A stretch of DNA of 64,000 nt from Symsagittifera roscoffensis (GCF_963678635.1 NC_087069.1:37177959-37241958); one strand, 5' to 3'; numbered from the stretch's first letter, positions 51,841-64,000 are shown. Translations and numbers: made by a program. The notes: a model not told the origin generated them from the letters alone.

Positions 51841-53245
51841 AAAAAATATTATGCCATGTCTCGAATAAAATCAAACTCATTCAATTTTTATAGCAAGAAA
51901 ATTAATATTGTAACTATAAACGAAAAACATTGAAAAAATCTTTAATTGCCGTCGGTTAAAATTGCTCATAAGGAGTTTAATGAAAAAAACTTCAAAAATA
52001 ACAAATTGCTGTCAAATAATTAAAATAGTGATTTCTACGTGCCGTAACTTGCATTATGGTCCCGTCAATTTTGATTGAAAAACTATATTTTCCATTATGA
52101 TTGAAAAACTTGCATTATGATTGAAAAACTATAATTTCCAAGACCTTTGGATTTATTTAGGGGTAAAAAATTTGATCGCAAACAATTTATTTCAAATTTA
52201 TGAAGAAACGATGTACGAGAGACTTGATGTGATAGTACAACTCGGATTTTTCTATCCCGTTTTTGTCATCATTCTTTTTTGCTGGTTACTTATAATAGTT
52301 CTTACTTCTGAAGTTTTTGAACTTCCTTCTATAGAATATCAAACTTAGTCAACGTGCTTTTATTTAATACCTTTTGAAATAGTTGAAGAATGTTTGAAGC
52401 AGTTGTCGTATTCCCGAAAGTTTTGTCAAAATTCAATACATCTGAAGTCAAAATTTTAATACATCCAAAGTCAAAATCGTTTTGATACTGGTATAGCGAA
52501 TGAACTGTTTTCCGACGCTGAGTTGAAGTTATTTTTTTAGTGCTGATGAAAAAACAAGGCTCAATTATCTAAATCCAATCAGAAATAAGGTGGAAAGTCA
52601 CCATCACATAAACTTACAAAAGTAGTTTTAAATTCTTTTTTGTATCTTAGTGAAAATATGTTTGAAGAAAACTTTTTTTGCCAGCTAAAAAATATTTTGA
52701 AGAAAGATTCATCACCAGATTATAACAGAATTTTGGGTTCAAAGTCCATGGAAAAGTTTGCTTTTTGTTACTTTAGAAAACTTTTTGATTTTAGTTGGAA
52801 AAATTATATCTCGAAAAATGGGCCTTTGATAACGTTCTTTCTGTTCCGAGTCTTCAAAAAAACGAAAGATTTATGCTCGGTGTGATTTTTTTATTCAGTC
52901 AATTTCGACGATAGAAATAAGAGTTTTCAACAAAAATTTCCAATACCTCATTGAAGATATCGACTTCCTGTGGTACGGCATAGACGGTCAGGTCTAACTG
53001 TGACCTATTATGTTGTGGAATGTCAACCTATCTATCTGCTGAACTATTCAATTAAAACTAAATGTCACAGGCGTGAATTGAGTTAGGTAATGGGAATTAT
53101 TTACTCCTAAACGAAGCTCGTCAAATACTGCAATCTTTCACCAGAATTCAAAGAGTGATCAGACTCACTCATTCATTGTGGTTTGAGTGGGAAACCTGTA
53201 AACCTGAGCAGCTAAATGACACTCTAATTAACACGACACAAACAT

Positions 53246-54140
53246 AACGAGGCTGTTCGTATTAGGGCGAAGCCCTGAATGTTCCGACTGCCTTTTAAGT
53301 TTTATTTAGCAGTAAAAACAAAAAAAATTAATGGTATTAAAATAAAATGAAATTTTTCTTCTAAAATTTGAATTTTTTTTTAATCATGGCCCCACAGGTC
53401 ATAATAAGAACTAAGTGATAAATTTTGCTCCTATTAGCGAATCAGTTATGGCAAATAAGCTTTCTTGAACCATATTGGAACGATTTCTAAGACGGATCAA
53501 ATATCGCTTACGCGTTAATAGCGCGAAATATACCGCGCGTTAATTGTCCCAAATTGGCCCAAATGGCCATCATTAAACCCCCATAACTTTTAAAAAAAAG
53601 ATCACAGGTGAAATATTTTTTCAAATTTAAGCTCAGGACAACAAAACCTTTCGAATGATATAAAAATTCCGTCAAAAATGGCTAGTTAAAAAGTCGAAAT
53701 TTGTCTAAAGAAAAAAAAACCCAACCCGAGCACAAATAGTCCGTTCTTTTCGTATCGAAAGTCGAAACAATAAGTCACAATTTGACAAGAATGCTAAATA
53801 AGTTCTTTTGTAATGTTCTGTGGGTATGAAACCTTACAAGTTGGACATGTTCTGAATGAATTATGCTCGCTTCAAAAATTTCATTCATATTTCTGAGAAC
53901 TTAACACAAATTATTTAAGCGTGACGAAATATCGCGCACAAAAAATGGTTCCAAATTGAATTGAGGCTAGCTAATTGAATCGTTTGTATTAATTTTGTAT
54001 GACTCAACATTTCACACTTCGATGTTTTTTTAAACATTATAGGTTTTCAATATTTTCTTTTCCTAAAACCTATTCGATAAGAATTAACGGACTGTCTGAA
54101 CGTTCAGGGCTTTGCCCTGTTATACGAGCAGTCTTGTTCT
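53246..54140. mobile_element. MITE-like element with hairpin-bearing terminal inverted repeats, copy 1
   Basis: Left end 53246-53291 (GCTGTTCGTATTAGGGC...GCCCTGAATGTTC) and right end 54091-54140 are imperfect inverted repeats of about 45 bp. Each contains a small AGGGC/GCCCT hairpin. The interior is non-coding and has a palindromic ACGCGTTAATAGCGCG...CGCGCGTTAATT patch near 53510-53545. No transposase is present, so it is non-autonomous. Target duplication is not clear. Confidence 0.6.
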
Positions 54141-56589
54141 ACCATTTTTGAGCAGGCAATCTGGAAAAATGGCAATATCAAAACATTCTTGGAGAAATTT
54201 TGATAAAATTTTCACTATAGCCCAAGTAAAATTTTCAAAAAGAAATTATTCAAAAAAGTTTTTGCTGAATTTTCCTTTGATCAGTTCCTATAATTCAAAA
54301 CTGATCACTTGGCTTATTCGTATTAGAAACATTGAATGTATATACTGTTGCGGAGTTGAAAACCTATCGATAAACGTGCTGCCCCGTTTTGTTGCAAAGT
54401 TTGTCGAAAAGAGTTTTTTTTTAAATCCTCCAAACTATTTTCTTATGATGCAAACGCTTTTCTTGCTTTCCCCCTTTATTTTCGTTTAAAATTTTAAAAA
54501 AAATTTATCCGTTTTGGCTGATTTTTTATTTTTCTATAATAGTAACTTTTCATTCAGCTAAAAATTAAGTTTTCCACCAATTTACACCGTTTTTCATAAT
54601 TTTTCTGTCTTCACGATTATATATTTCTTTCAGACGATTTTTTTAGCGGCAGCATTTTTTAGTTTTATTATCTATCCAGAGCTTGCGTCTTTTAACTCTG
54701 GGTTCGTTTTGATATAGCGGAACAAAATCATTAAGATTCATTACAAAAATTCTTTGCAGCTCTTCAAAAGAGTTGTCGATATTTCTTTTAAAAAAAACTC
54801 GATAAGTTTCGAGGTTCAGCCACTTTGTCGCAGTTCGACGCTGTGTACAGTTTAGACCAAATCTACCTAAGCTCAGTGTTGAATATTAGTTTGATTATGA
54901 TTATTTATTAAATGTTTCAATTACTGCAATGATCTTCTAGTTATGATTTGAACTCAAAATATTATTTTGCTTTTCATGATTATTGTCAAAATTGTAGTTT
55001 TTTAGAATTACTTTTTAGTTACTCTCCTCTTATTTTGTTTCCGAAATCTAGTTTCATTTTGTTCAATCTTTTGTTGTAAATCTACACTCGAATCGCTCAC
55101 TACGAACCATAGCCCGTGCACATCAAACAGATAAAAAAACATATTCTATTCTTCTCTTTACTTCTATCAAAACTTTATCCAACCCTGTTCAAAGCGGACT
55201 AAAAACTATTGTCGACTAACAGCCTGGTCCACTGTAGGAAAAAATTATTATGCCATGTCTCGAATAAAATCAAATTCATTCAAATTTTTTTTGGGGTTTG
55301 CAAGAAAATTAATATTGTAACTATAAACAAAAAACCATGAAAAATTCTTTAAATACCGTCGGTTAAAATTGCTCATAAGGAGTTTAATGAAAAAACTTCA
55401 AAAATAACAAGTAGTTCAAGTAATTAAACTAGTGACTTCTACGTGTCGTAACTTGCATTATGGTTGAAAAACTATAATTTCCAAGACCTTTGGATTTATT
55501 TAGAGGTGAAAAAATTGATCGCAAACAATTTATTTCAAATTTATGAAGAAACTATGTACGAGAGACTTGATGTGATAGTACAACTCGGATTTTTCTATCC
55601 CGTTTTTGTCATCATTCTTTTTTGCTGGTTACTTATAATAGTTCTTACTTCTGAAGTTTTTGAACTTCCTTCAATAGAATATCAAACTTAGTCAACGTGC
55701 TTTTATTTAATACCTTTTGAAACAGTTGAAGAATGTTTGAAGAAGTTGTCGTATTCCCGAAAGTTTTGTCAAAATTCAATACATCTGAAGTCAAAATTTT
55801 AATACATCAAAGTCAAAATCGTTTTGATACTGGTATAGCGAATGAACTGTTTTCCGACGCTGAGTTCAAGTTATTTTTTTAGTGCTGATGAAAAAAAAAG
55901 GCTCAATTATCTAAATCCAATCAGAAACAAGGTGAGAAGTCACCATCGATAAACTTACAAAAGTAGTTTTAAAATCTTTTTTGTATCTTAGTGAAAATAT
56001 GTTTCTAGAAAACTTTTTTTGAAAGCTAAAAATTAGTCTGAAGAAAGATTCATCACCAGATTATAACAAAATTCTGGGTTCAAAGTCCATGGAGAAGTTT
56101 GCTTTTTGTTACTTTAGAAAATTTTTTGATTTTAGTGTTGGAAAAATTATATCTCGAAAAATGGGCCTTTGATAACGTTCTTTCTCTTCCGACTCTTCAA
56201 AAAAACGGATGAATTTCGCTCGGTGTGATTTTTCGTTCAGTGAATTTCGACGATAGAAATAAGAGTTTTCAACAAAAATTTCTTATACCTCATTGAAGAT
56301 GTCGACTTCCTGTGGTACGGCATAGACGGTCAGGTCTAACCGTGACCTATTATGTTGTGGAACATCAACCTATCTATCTGCTGAACTATTTAACTAAAAC
56401 CAAATGTCACAGTCGTGAATTGAGTCAGGTAATGGAAATTAGTTACTCCTAAACGAAGCTTGTCAAATACTGCAATCTTTCACCAGAATTCAAAGAGTGA
56501 TCAGACCCACTCATTCAGTGTGGTTTAAGTGGGAAACCTGTACCGACTTTGAGCAGCTAAATGACACTCTAATTAACACGACACAAACA

Positions 56590-57486
56590 CAACAAGTCTG
56601 CTCAAATCAGGGCGAAGCCCTGAATGTTCTGACTGCCTTTTAAAATTTATGGAGCAGTAAAAACAAAAAAAAAATGTTTTAAAATAAAATGAAATTTTTT
56701 TTTCTGAAATTTGACTTTTTTTAAAATCATCCCCCCACACGTCATAATAAGTACTAAGTGATAATTTTTGCTCCTATTAACAAATCAGTTATGGCATATA
56801 AGCTTCCTTGAACCATATTGGAACAATTTCTAAGACGGATCAAATATCGCTTACGCGTTAATAGCGCGGAATATACCGCGCGTTAATTGTACCAAATTGG
56901 CCAAAATGGCCATCTTTAAACCCCCATAACTTTACAAAAAATGATCACAGGTAAAATACTTTTTTTCAAATTTAAGCTCAGGACAACAAAACCTTTCGAA
57001 TGATATAAAAAACTTTGTCAAAAAAGGCTAGTAAGAAAGTCGAAATTTGTCTGAAGAAAAAAAACCCACCCCGAGCACAAATAATCCGTTACTTTCGTAT
57101 CGAAACTCGGAACAATAAGTCACAATTAGACAGGAATGCTAATTAACTTTTTTTTGTAATGTTCTGGGGGTATGAAAACTTACAAGTAGGACATGTTCTG
57201 AATGAATTATGCGCGCTTCAAAAATTTCATTCATATTTCTGAGAACTTAACACAAATTATTTAAGCGTGACGAAATATCGCGCACAAAAAATGGTTCCAA
57301 ATTGAATTGAGGCTAGCTAATTGAATCGTTTGTATTAATTTTGTATGACTCAACATTTCACACTTCGATGTTGTTTAAACTTTATAGGTTTTCAATATTT
57401 TCTTTTCCTAAAACCTATTCGATAAGAATTAACAGACTGTCTGAACTTTCAGGGTTTTGCCCTGTTATACGAGCAGTCTTGTTCTA
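56590..57486. mobile_element. MITE-like element, copy 2
   Basis: Similar to 53246-54140 over its full length, with ends at 56590-56635 and 57434-57486. Because it lies at the same place in the next 3.35-kb unit, it was copied by tandem duplication rather than independent insertion. Confidence 0.6.
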
Positions 57487-59639
57487 TCATTTGTGAGCAG
57501 GCAATCTGGAAAAATGCCAAAACAAAAATTATTCTTGGAGAAATTTTGATAAAATTTTCACTATAGCCCAAATAAAATTTTTCAAAAAGTAATTACTCAA
57601 AAAGTTTGTGCTGAGTTTTCTTTTGATCAGTTCTTATACTTCAAAAATTTTCACTTGGCTTTTTGGGTTAGAAACATTGAATGTATATACTGTTCCAGAG
57701 TTGAAAACCTATCGATAAACGTGCTGCCCCGTTTTGTGGCAAAGTTTGTCGAAAAGAGTTCTTTAAAATCCTCCAAACTTTTTTCTTATGATGCAAACGC
57801 TTTTCTTGTTTTCCCTCTTTATTTTCGATTAAAATTATTTAAAAAATCGTTATCTGCTTTGGCTGGTTTTTAAATTTTCTTTAGTAGTAATTTTTCATTC
57901 AGCTAAAAATTAATTTTTCCACCTATTTACACTGTTTTTCATACTTTTTCTATCTTCACGATTATATATTTCTTTCAGACGATTTTTCTTAGCGGCAGAA
58001 TTTTAGTTTTATTATCTATCCAGAGCTTGCGTCTTTTAACTCTGGGTTCGTTTTGATGTAATGGAACAAAATCATTAAGATTCTCTACAAGAATTCTTTG
58101 CAGCTCTTCAAAAGCGTTGTGGATATTTCTTTTAAAAAAATCTCCATATTTTTTGTTATTTGATCATGAATAGCCTCGTTTAGGTGCTCAATATTTTTTT
58201 TGGGTTTTCGAGGTTCAACCACTTTGTCGCAGTTCGACGCTGTGTACAGTATAAACCAAATCTACTTAAGCTCAGTGCTGAATATTAGTTTGATTATGAT
58301 TATTTATTAAATATCTCAATTATTGTAATTATCTTCTAGTTATGATTCAAACTCAATATATTACTTTGCTTTTCATAATTATTGTCATGATTGTCATTTT
58401 TTAGTTACTCTCATCTTATTTTGTTTCCGACATCTGATTTCATTTTGTTCATCCTGATGTAAATCTACACTCGAATCACTTACTACGAACCATCGAACAG
58501 ATAAAAAGGCTGCAGGGGGCTGCTAATCAAACAGATAAAAAGGCATACTTTAATTCTCTTTTTACTTCTATCAAAACTTTATCCAACCCTTTTCAAAGCG
58601 GACTAACAACTATTGTCGACTAACAGCCTGGTCAACTGTAGGAAAAAATTATTATGCCATTACTCCAATAAAATCAAACTCATTCAAATTTTTTTGAGAT
58701 TTGCAAGAAAATCAATATTGTGATTATAAACGAAAAGCCATGAAAAAATCTTTAATCGCCGTCGGTTAAAATCGCTCATAGGGGTTTAATGAAAAAAATG
58801 TTCAAAAATGACAAAGTGCTGGCAAATAATTAAATTAGTGATTTCTACGTGCCGTAACTTGCATTACGGTCTCGTCAAGAACTTTGGAATTATTTAAGGG
58901 TGAAAATTTAAATTTATGACGAAACGGTGTACAAGCGACTTGATGTAATAGTACAACTCGGATTTTTCTATCCCGTTTTTGTCATCATTCTTTTATGCTG
59001 ACTATTTATAATATTTCTTACTTTTTGAACTTCATTCTATAGAATATCAAACTTAGTCAACGTGCTTTTTTATACCTTTTGAAATAATTGAAGCAGGTGT
59101 CGTATTCCCGAAAATTTTGTCAAAATTTAATACATCTGTAGTCAAAATTTTAATACATCCGAAGTCAAAATCGTTTTGATACTGGTATAGCGAACGAACT
59201 ATTTTACGACGCTGAGTTGAAGTTATTTTTTTAGTGCTGATGAAAAAACAAGGCTCAATTATCTAAATCCAATCAGAAACAAGGTGAGAAGTCACCATCA
59301 CATAAACTTACAAAAGTAGTTTTAAATTCTTTTTTGTATCTTAGTGAAAATATGTTTGAAGAAAACTTTTTTCAAGCTAAAAATTAGTTTAAAGAAAGAT
59401 CATCACCAGATTGTAACAAAATTTTTTGGGTTCAAAGACCATGGAAAAAATTGCTTTTTGTTACTTTAGAGAACTTTTTGATTTCAGTGTTGGATGGGCT
59501 TTTGATAACGTTCCTTCTGTTCCGACTCTTCAAAAACGGAAGATTAATGCTCGGTCTGATTTTTTTATTCAGTCAATTTCGACGAAAAAAAAATAGTTTT
59601 CAACAAAAATTTCTTATACCTCATTGAAGATATCGACTT

Positions 59640-59965
59640 CCTGTGGTACGGCATAGACGGTCGTGTCTAACCGTCACTTATTATGTTGTGGAATGTCAAC
59701 CTATCTATCTGCTGAATTATTTAACTAAAACTAAATGTCACAGTCGTGAATTGAGTTAGGTAATGGAAATTAGTTACTCTTAAACGAAGCTTGTCAAATA
59801 CTGCAATCTTTCACGAGAATTCGAACAGTGATCACACTCACTCATTCGGTGTGGTTTAAGTGGGAAACCTCTACCGACCTTGAACAATTAAATGACACAC
59901 TAATTAACACGACATAAACATAATAGGTCACGGCTAGACACGACCGTCTATGCCGTACCACAGGT
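59640..59965. repeat. Inverted repeat with 47-bp arms
   Basis: Arm 1 (59640-59686, starting CCTGTGGTACGGCATAGACG) and arm 2 (59918-59965, its complement) match with about three mismatches and enclose about 230 bp. In the two earlier units only arm 1 is present, so arm 2 appeared at the broken end of the third unit. Confidence 0.65.
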
Positions 59966-59974
59966 TTCCGATTA

Positions 59975-60080
59975 TTTTTTGTAATGTACTGGGGGTTTGA
60001 AAATTCCTAATTGGACATGTTATGGACTGAATTATGCACGCTTTAAACGTTTCATTCAGATTTCTGAAAGCATAACGAAA
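59975..60080. mobile_element. Internal fragment of the MITE-like element
   Basis: TTTTTTGTAATGTACTGGGGG onward resembles the interior of the element at 57155-57245 (GTAATGTTCTGGGGG, then GGACATGTTCTGAATG). No ends are present. Confidence 0.5.
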
Positions 60081-60692
60081 CAAGACCGATACTTAAGCAA
60101 TTATTTTAATCAAAACTTCTTGAAAAATTAAGTTAAAAATTTCAATTGGCATCTTTTGGCATTTTAACAATTTTGAGTATTCAAGGACATTTTTTCTAGA
60201 GATACCGATTTTTTTAGAAGTTTCCCCAAAACTGAGGATGAATTAGTGAAAGCAGTTGTCACATTCAAAAGACTGATCACACATGATTTAAGTATAGTTT
60301 TGCTAGAACCACCAATATCAAAAAAATAGAATACGAGTAGCTTTCTTTTTAATAAGTACTGGGGCTCCTTAAAAATGGCATCCAAAAAACCTCAACAGAT
60401 GAACAGTTTCAAAAGTCAAACTCCTAAATAAAATAAGCGTACAAACTTAGCTGAGTGATATCGTAACGCATTTGCCAATGCTTTAGATGAAAAACATGCG
60501 AGACATTGCTTCTAATATTTTTTGAGGTACCGAGTTTTGGCTGGTTTTGACACAAACTGAGAAATAGAGAAATGAGTTGAAGTAGACTGCAACCAATTAA
60601 AAAGCGTACAAAACCCACACAACTAATTTATTTGGAACGCACTAATTAAGTTATTGTAAGCTTGTGAAGAAAATTTTTCAGTTTTGTTCTAC
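60081..60692. other. Intergenic flank of the second giant element, no gene recognised
   Basis: Only short ORFs without recognisable motifs (60164-60385 and 60424-60618, minus). The last four bases CTAC at 60689-60692 would be one half of the target duplication of the second element; its partner is outside the window. Confidence 0.35.
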
Positions 60693-61100
60693 TGAGTTAG
60701 GACTGGAGTGTAACTCATAGAGTAATTTCGGATAGGGTACACCGTCTGCTCGTCACGCTATCTTATTTTCGGCCGGATAGATTCGTGCAACTTCTTAGTC
60801 TAATACCGATCCTAATCTTACTCTTATACTATCTAGTCTCAGGTTGTTTAACTAGTCTCTGCTAGGCTCAATAGATCTAGGGTATACTGGTTTATTGCGG
60901 CTGCTGAAGTGCTCGGGAGAGTCCAACTAATTTCTAAGTTAAATTCAAATCTCTCTGGTGCTGAAATTACAAGTAACTTCAGCACTTACAAATAAGTGGG
61001 TTGTTAGTTAGATGGATCATGATTGGTTAATATTAAATACTTTACATTGGTAAAACATTTAATTTATCCAATCATAAAATATAGTTTAGATCAGGTTCCA
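60693..61100 (-). repeat. 3' LTR of the second giant element
   Basis: On the minus strand it runs TGGAACC to TAACTCA, 408 bp, and aligns along its full length with the LTRs at 595-1004 and 19093-19502. The main difference I see is a two-base deletion in the TTATACACC stretch near the 3' end. Confidence 0.95.
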
Positions 61101-62632
61101 CCCATCCGGGTTTTACAGAGTTTTTTAGAACAGTTCTTTTGTAGTTCAAGGATGGATGATGGACGTTGGTATTTGGCGAACATCATTTTTCTTTTGTTTC
61201 CTTTTTGTTAAGGAAGTTCCAGGGATCTGGAATTGAGGACACAAGACGTTGTGTTCTTCTTGTGACAACGACTGAGTCTCTGCAACAGCATCAATTCTGG
61301 TTTCAGAATGGTTGGCTATGTCAGGTTTTTCTGTTCTTCGGAGAGAACTTCTTTTGTGTTTGATCTAGCTCGGGAATGGCGTGGAGATTGTGCGTGGAGG
61401 GGATGCCTGGTTACTCGGATCTGTACGTATACTTGAACATCGAGGTGGTCATTGGTCTAGTTCAATGAAGTCCTTTTCTGCGAGGTCAAGTCGTACTCTA
61501 AATCCTTTGAGTTGTGATTGTGAGCGGCATATCGATTATAGTTGGTCATTCTCTCTCGAGTGTAGTGAGGTCGTCTTGTCTTTTGATGTTCGTCCTTGGT
61601 GTTGTATTCTGATCTATATATTGCATCATGTGATTTTACATTTTATAAAACTTTTATTAATTTAATGTTTTTTAATTATGATTTTAGTTAGTTGTTTTCA
61701 CAAAAGCTTTTTGTTTTAGTTCGGTTATTTTGAAGAGTTACTCACCCTTGAGTAGCTCTTATTAAAAATAAAGGTGTGGTCACAAAGCGTGGATGTAGCA
61801 CGGTGGGTTAGGCCGGCTATAGAGCATGCTCAGGACGTCCTTTCCTGGTGGGTTAGGCCAGGTGTGGGAGTATGATTTCATGCGGTTTTTATGAGGGGTC
61901 CTGTTATGTGACAACATTTTATGTTGGGTTTGTTGTGGTTTTACTTATGTTTTGTTGGTTATGTACTTTTTCCAAAAAGCAAATTGTTTGTGGTATGGGT
62001 TTGTCTTTTGACTTTTTTGTGTTTTATTATTTCTTTCTAAGACTTTGTAATAGTCTTCAAAAGAATAAATTATCCAGTTTTAAACTGGGTTAATCCGGTT
62101 TGGGTACCGTTGGTTTCCTTTTCTTAGTCATGCTGTTATTTTATGATTTGTGGTATTTAGTAAGCTGCGTTGGTTAGTTTTGTTTAGTATATGATTCCTT
62201 TCCAACCGGGTTAAAGGAAAGTTTGAAACTTGTTATTATTTGTTAGAGTTGTTGAGTGTGAAAACTTGAAACTGAAATTCATTATTTTAAACAATTCTTC
62301 GTGGGCGAGCTGTGCGAGTGTGGATAGAATTTCTGTGCGAATGAATGAAAATATCAAAAGGTTAGTACTGCAATTGCATTTTATTAATTTACTGCATAGA
62401 ATTTGGAAATTTACTGCTAGTAATGGGGGAATTTTAAGATACAAATTTTCATCATATGTAGATTTACTGCTTTTGGGGAAAATTTTATAAATTAATTTAC
62501 TGCATTGGTATTATATTTATTTAATTGTTGGTGCAAAAGTTTAATAGGGTCTTAAACAGTTTTGAAGAAGTTTGCTATTTTTTATTTTTCTTTTGTGAAT
62601 TTTTCAGATGATTGAAGATGAAGGCTAAAAAT
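61101..62632 (-). other. 3' non-coding region of the second giant element
   Basis: Matches 17559-19092, including the GGATGGG next to the LTR, the stem-loop (about 61736-61761), the GGCCTAACCCACC repeats and the GCAGTAAAT cluster. Plus-strand ORFs here (61166-61363, 61381-61665, 61872-62093) are antisense to the element and have no gene features. Confidence 0.6.
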
Positions 62633-62711
62633 CTAAAGAAAACATGAATAAGGAATGGTGAGTTTTTCAATATTTTAATTAGTTAGTAATATTCATTTAG
62701 TTCATACTTAC
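62633..62711 (-). other. Predicted intron after the stop codon in the second copy
   Basis: The CAG|GTAAGT donor (GT at 62711-62710) and the TTTCTTTAG acceptor (AG at 62634-62633) are conserved. The length is again 79 nt, as in the first copy. Confidence 0.6.
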
Positions 62712-62714
62712 CTG

Positions 62715-64000
62715 TTAGTCGTCGGGGAAAAAACCGTGGGGGAAGATATCGTGAATTAGTTCTGAAGTTGTTAGTAGTTTAGCTAAGATGCGGATGATAT
62801 TTTTAGTTTGAAGTAGTGGCCAAAGCAATTGAAGTGCCTTAATAGTGGTTAGTTCTTCAGTGCCTACTGCAAACTCATAAGGTGTGTTTTGGATTAAGTT
62901 ATATAACTTGTGGTTAAATTTAGTGTTGTGGATGAATTCTAAAATGGGGATTTCTATAGGCTGTACAAACTCGTGCGGGATAAGGAAGGGTCGGGATTCT
63001 TCTGCGTTGAAGGTCTTGGTGATGGGGCAGAAAATATACATTTGGGTTATGGGGTCATAATTACGAAGAATACCATGAAGGTTAGTATTTTTAATACAAT
63101 ATGTGAAATTTAGGAAATACGGTGAAGTGTATTTTGAATTGATGAATTGAAAGCGATGGTGTGGTTGTCTAGAGGGTGTGTGGAGGTCAAAGTGATTTTG
63201 GATGAAACGATAGTAACTGTATGTATGTGTTTGTTTAGTTCGCAACATAATATCGTGTGAGCAGTGTAAATCTCTTTCGTGTGGTGCAAGGAAATGAAAG
63301 GTTAGTGAAAAGATTTGGAAGCGTTCTTTAAAACTTTCGTACGCTTGTGTGCTTGTTAGTGCTTCTGAAATAATGTGATCAAACTTTCGGTCGAAGATGT
63401 TTAGTGTAAATACATATGGTGTCTTGATGAAAAATTTCTCGGTGATTTGTGGGTTAGCGAAGCGATCGTCGTCTAAGAATTGATCTTGGTTAGCTCTGAT
63501 GATGTTGTGATCATAGTATTCTAGTGTGTATTCGTTAGCTCTAGGTGCAGTGTGTATTTTTAGTGATTTTTTATATCCAACGTAAGTAAATTGTCTAGCG
63601 GTGAGTGGTGTAGTTAGTCGATATAGCATGTCTTTGTTTCGGTCTATATCAATGGATGTGTTAGTTAAAGGTAAGCAAAGAGGGTTAGTGAAATGATAGT
63701 ATGAGGTCCAAGAGAGAGTGGGCATTAAAACGTATTCGTCTACAAAGTTGCGTGTTTCGTTAGCGTCATGAGGGGTGTTTAAGGTGTATTGTGGAAATGA
63801 GGGTAAAGTGATGGCTAAAAATTCTCTAGTGTTAGTATGTTGGGGGTGGTTGATGTATTCTCGGGCTGTTCCTGGTTTTGCTGGGAAAGGATGGTTGGGG
63901 AACTTTCTTTTAAAAGTGCGATAAGCTCTATTAGTGTTGAGTGAGGATTCAGTTGATGTGGATGATGGTGCTAATGATTCGGTATAATTTGAAGAGGGTG
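62715..64000 (-). CDS. 597-aa accessory protein of the second element, truncated by the window edge
   Basis: Same frame as 15683-17476. The C-terminal 428 codons are visible; the N-terminal part continues beyond the window. Reading upstream of the internal methionine at 63725 the frame stays open to the edge, so that methionine is not the start. In the last 336 codons five residues differ from the first copy, with no stop or frameshift. Both copies therefore keep this ORF intact. Confidence 0.75.
   Translation of the reverse strand, partial: PSSNYTESLAPSSTSTESSLNTNRAYRTFKRKFPNHPFPAKPGTAREYINHPQHTNTREFLAITLPSFPQYTLNTPHDANETRNFVDEYVLMPTLSWTSYYHFTNPLCLPLTNTSIDIDRNKDMLYRLTTPLTARQFTYVGYKKSLKIHTAPRANEYTLEYYDHNIIRANQDQFLDDDRFANPQITEKFFIKTPYVFTLNIFDRKFDHIISEALTSTQAYESFKERFQIFSLTFHFLAPHERDLHCSHDIMLRTKQTHTYSYYRFIQNHFDLHTPSRQPHHRFQFINSKYTSPYFLNFTYCIKNTNLHGILRNYDPITQMYIFCPITKTFNAEESRPFLIPHEFVQPIEIPILEFIHNTKFNHKLYNLIQNTPYEFAVGTEELTTIKALQLLWPLLQTKNIIRILAKLLTTSELIHDIFPHGFFPDD

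Larger units (their letters stand above)
50700..59930. repeat. Tandem array of about 3.35-kb units with embedded MITE-like elements
   Basis: The landmark GCAATCTGGAAAAATG recurs at about 50704, 54155 and 57501, and a 75-codon ORF piece recurs at 52121 and 55464 (offset 3343) and in degraded form near 58910. Each unit has a LINE RT/linker fragment (minus), a segment with CTCGGATTTTTCTATCCCG, a segment with CCTGTGGTACGGCATAGACG, and in the first two units a 0.9-kb MITE-like element. The third unit is cut off near 59930. The long first unit of the 1.74-kb array (33967-37670) has the same plan, so the two arrays share an ancestor. Confidence 0.75.
60693..64000 (-). mobile_element. Second copy of the giant element, minus strand, 3' part only
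   Basis: Starts with the 3' LTR (60693-61100) and continues through the 3' region, the intron and the 597-aa ORF before running off the right edge. It aligns collinearly with 16191-19502 and differs by scattered substitutions and small indels (the LTR is 408 rather than 410 bp). This shows an independent insertion and argues against an assembly mirror artefact. Confidence 0.95.

Noticed and set aside
60164-60618. Two minus-strand ORFs next to the second element
   Set aside because: Short, no recognisable motifs, no splice signals fitting a gene; likely chance frames.
595-64000. The inverted giant elements as a palindrome assembly artefact
   Set aside because: The copies differ by substitutions and small indels and have different flanking bases, so they are separate insertions.

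Overview
The window looks like nematode genomic DNA, probably Caenorhabditis or a relative. It is AT-rich, its introns have GTAAGT-type donors and short TTT-AG acceptors, and it holds a BEL/Pao element, a degraded non-LTR retrotransposon and MITE-like repeats. Host coding sequence is almost absent. I can support one proline/glutamine-rich first exon at the left edge (196-326, minus) and one PLAT-domain exon (32042-32201, plus).

The main feature is a complete, very large (18.9 kb) Ty3/gypsy-like LTR element on the plus strand at 595-19502. Its two 410-bp LTRs differ only at two adjacent bases, it is bordered by a 4-bp GTAT duplication, and it has a tRNA-like primer binding site at 1007-1029. 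Its order is: long leader, 155-aa basic ORF, intact 2740-aa Gag-Pol in one frame, two tiny membrane-protein ORFs, a 378-codon reading frame with no methionine codon, an 872-aa Env-like glycoprotein, a 597-aa protein of unknown function, an intron starting 3 nt after the last stop codon, a 1.5-kb structured 3' region, and the 3' LTR. The genes downstream of pol overlap tightly (ATGA junctions at 11750 and 15683, a 13-nt overlap at 13068), so this looks like a compact retrovirus-like gene set with several accessory genes. A second copy lies on the minus strand from 60693 to beyond the right edge. The two copies are tail to tail, about 41 kb apart, and differ by scattered substitutions.

Between them, 19507-21900 shows no recognisable gene. 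21900-29640 is a decayed BEL/Pao retrotransposon on the minus strand with duplicated 5' gag sequence. 29640-33960 is intergenic sequence with the PLAT exon, a G-quadruplex-like tract and an AT-rich simple repeat. 33967-51800 is a tandem array of about 1.74-kb units derived from the reverse transcriptase of a non-LTR element (minus strand), including a nearly perfect 3474-bp higher-order duplication. 50700-59930 is a second array with a unit of about 3.35 kb that contains a MITE-like element of about 0.9 kb.

The best candidate for something undescribed is the giant element itself, with its methionine-less ORF, twin membrane ORFs and 597-aa protein. Whether it has been described cannot be decided from sequence alone.
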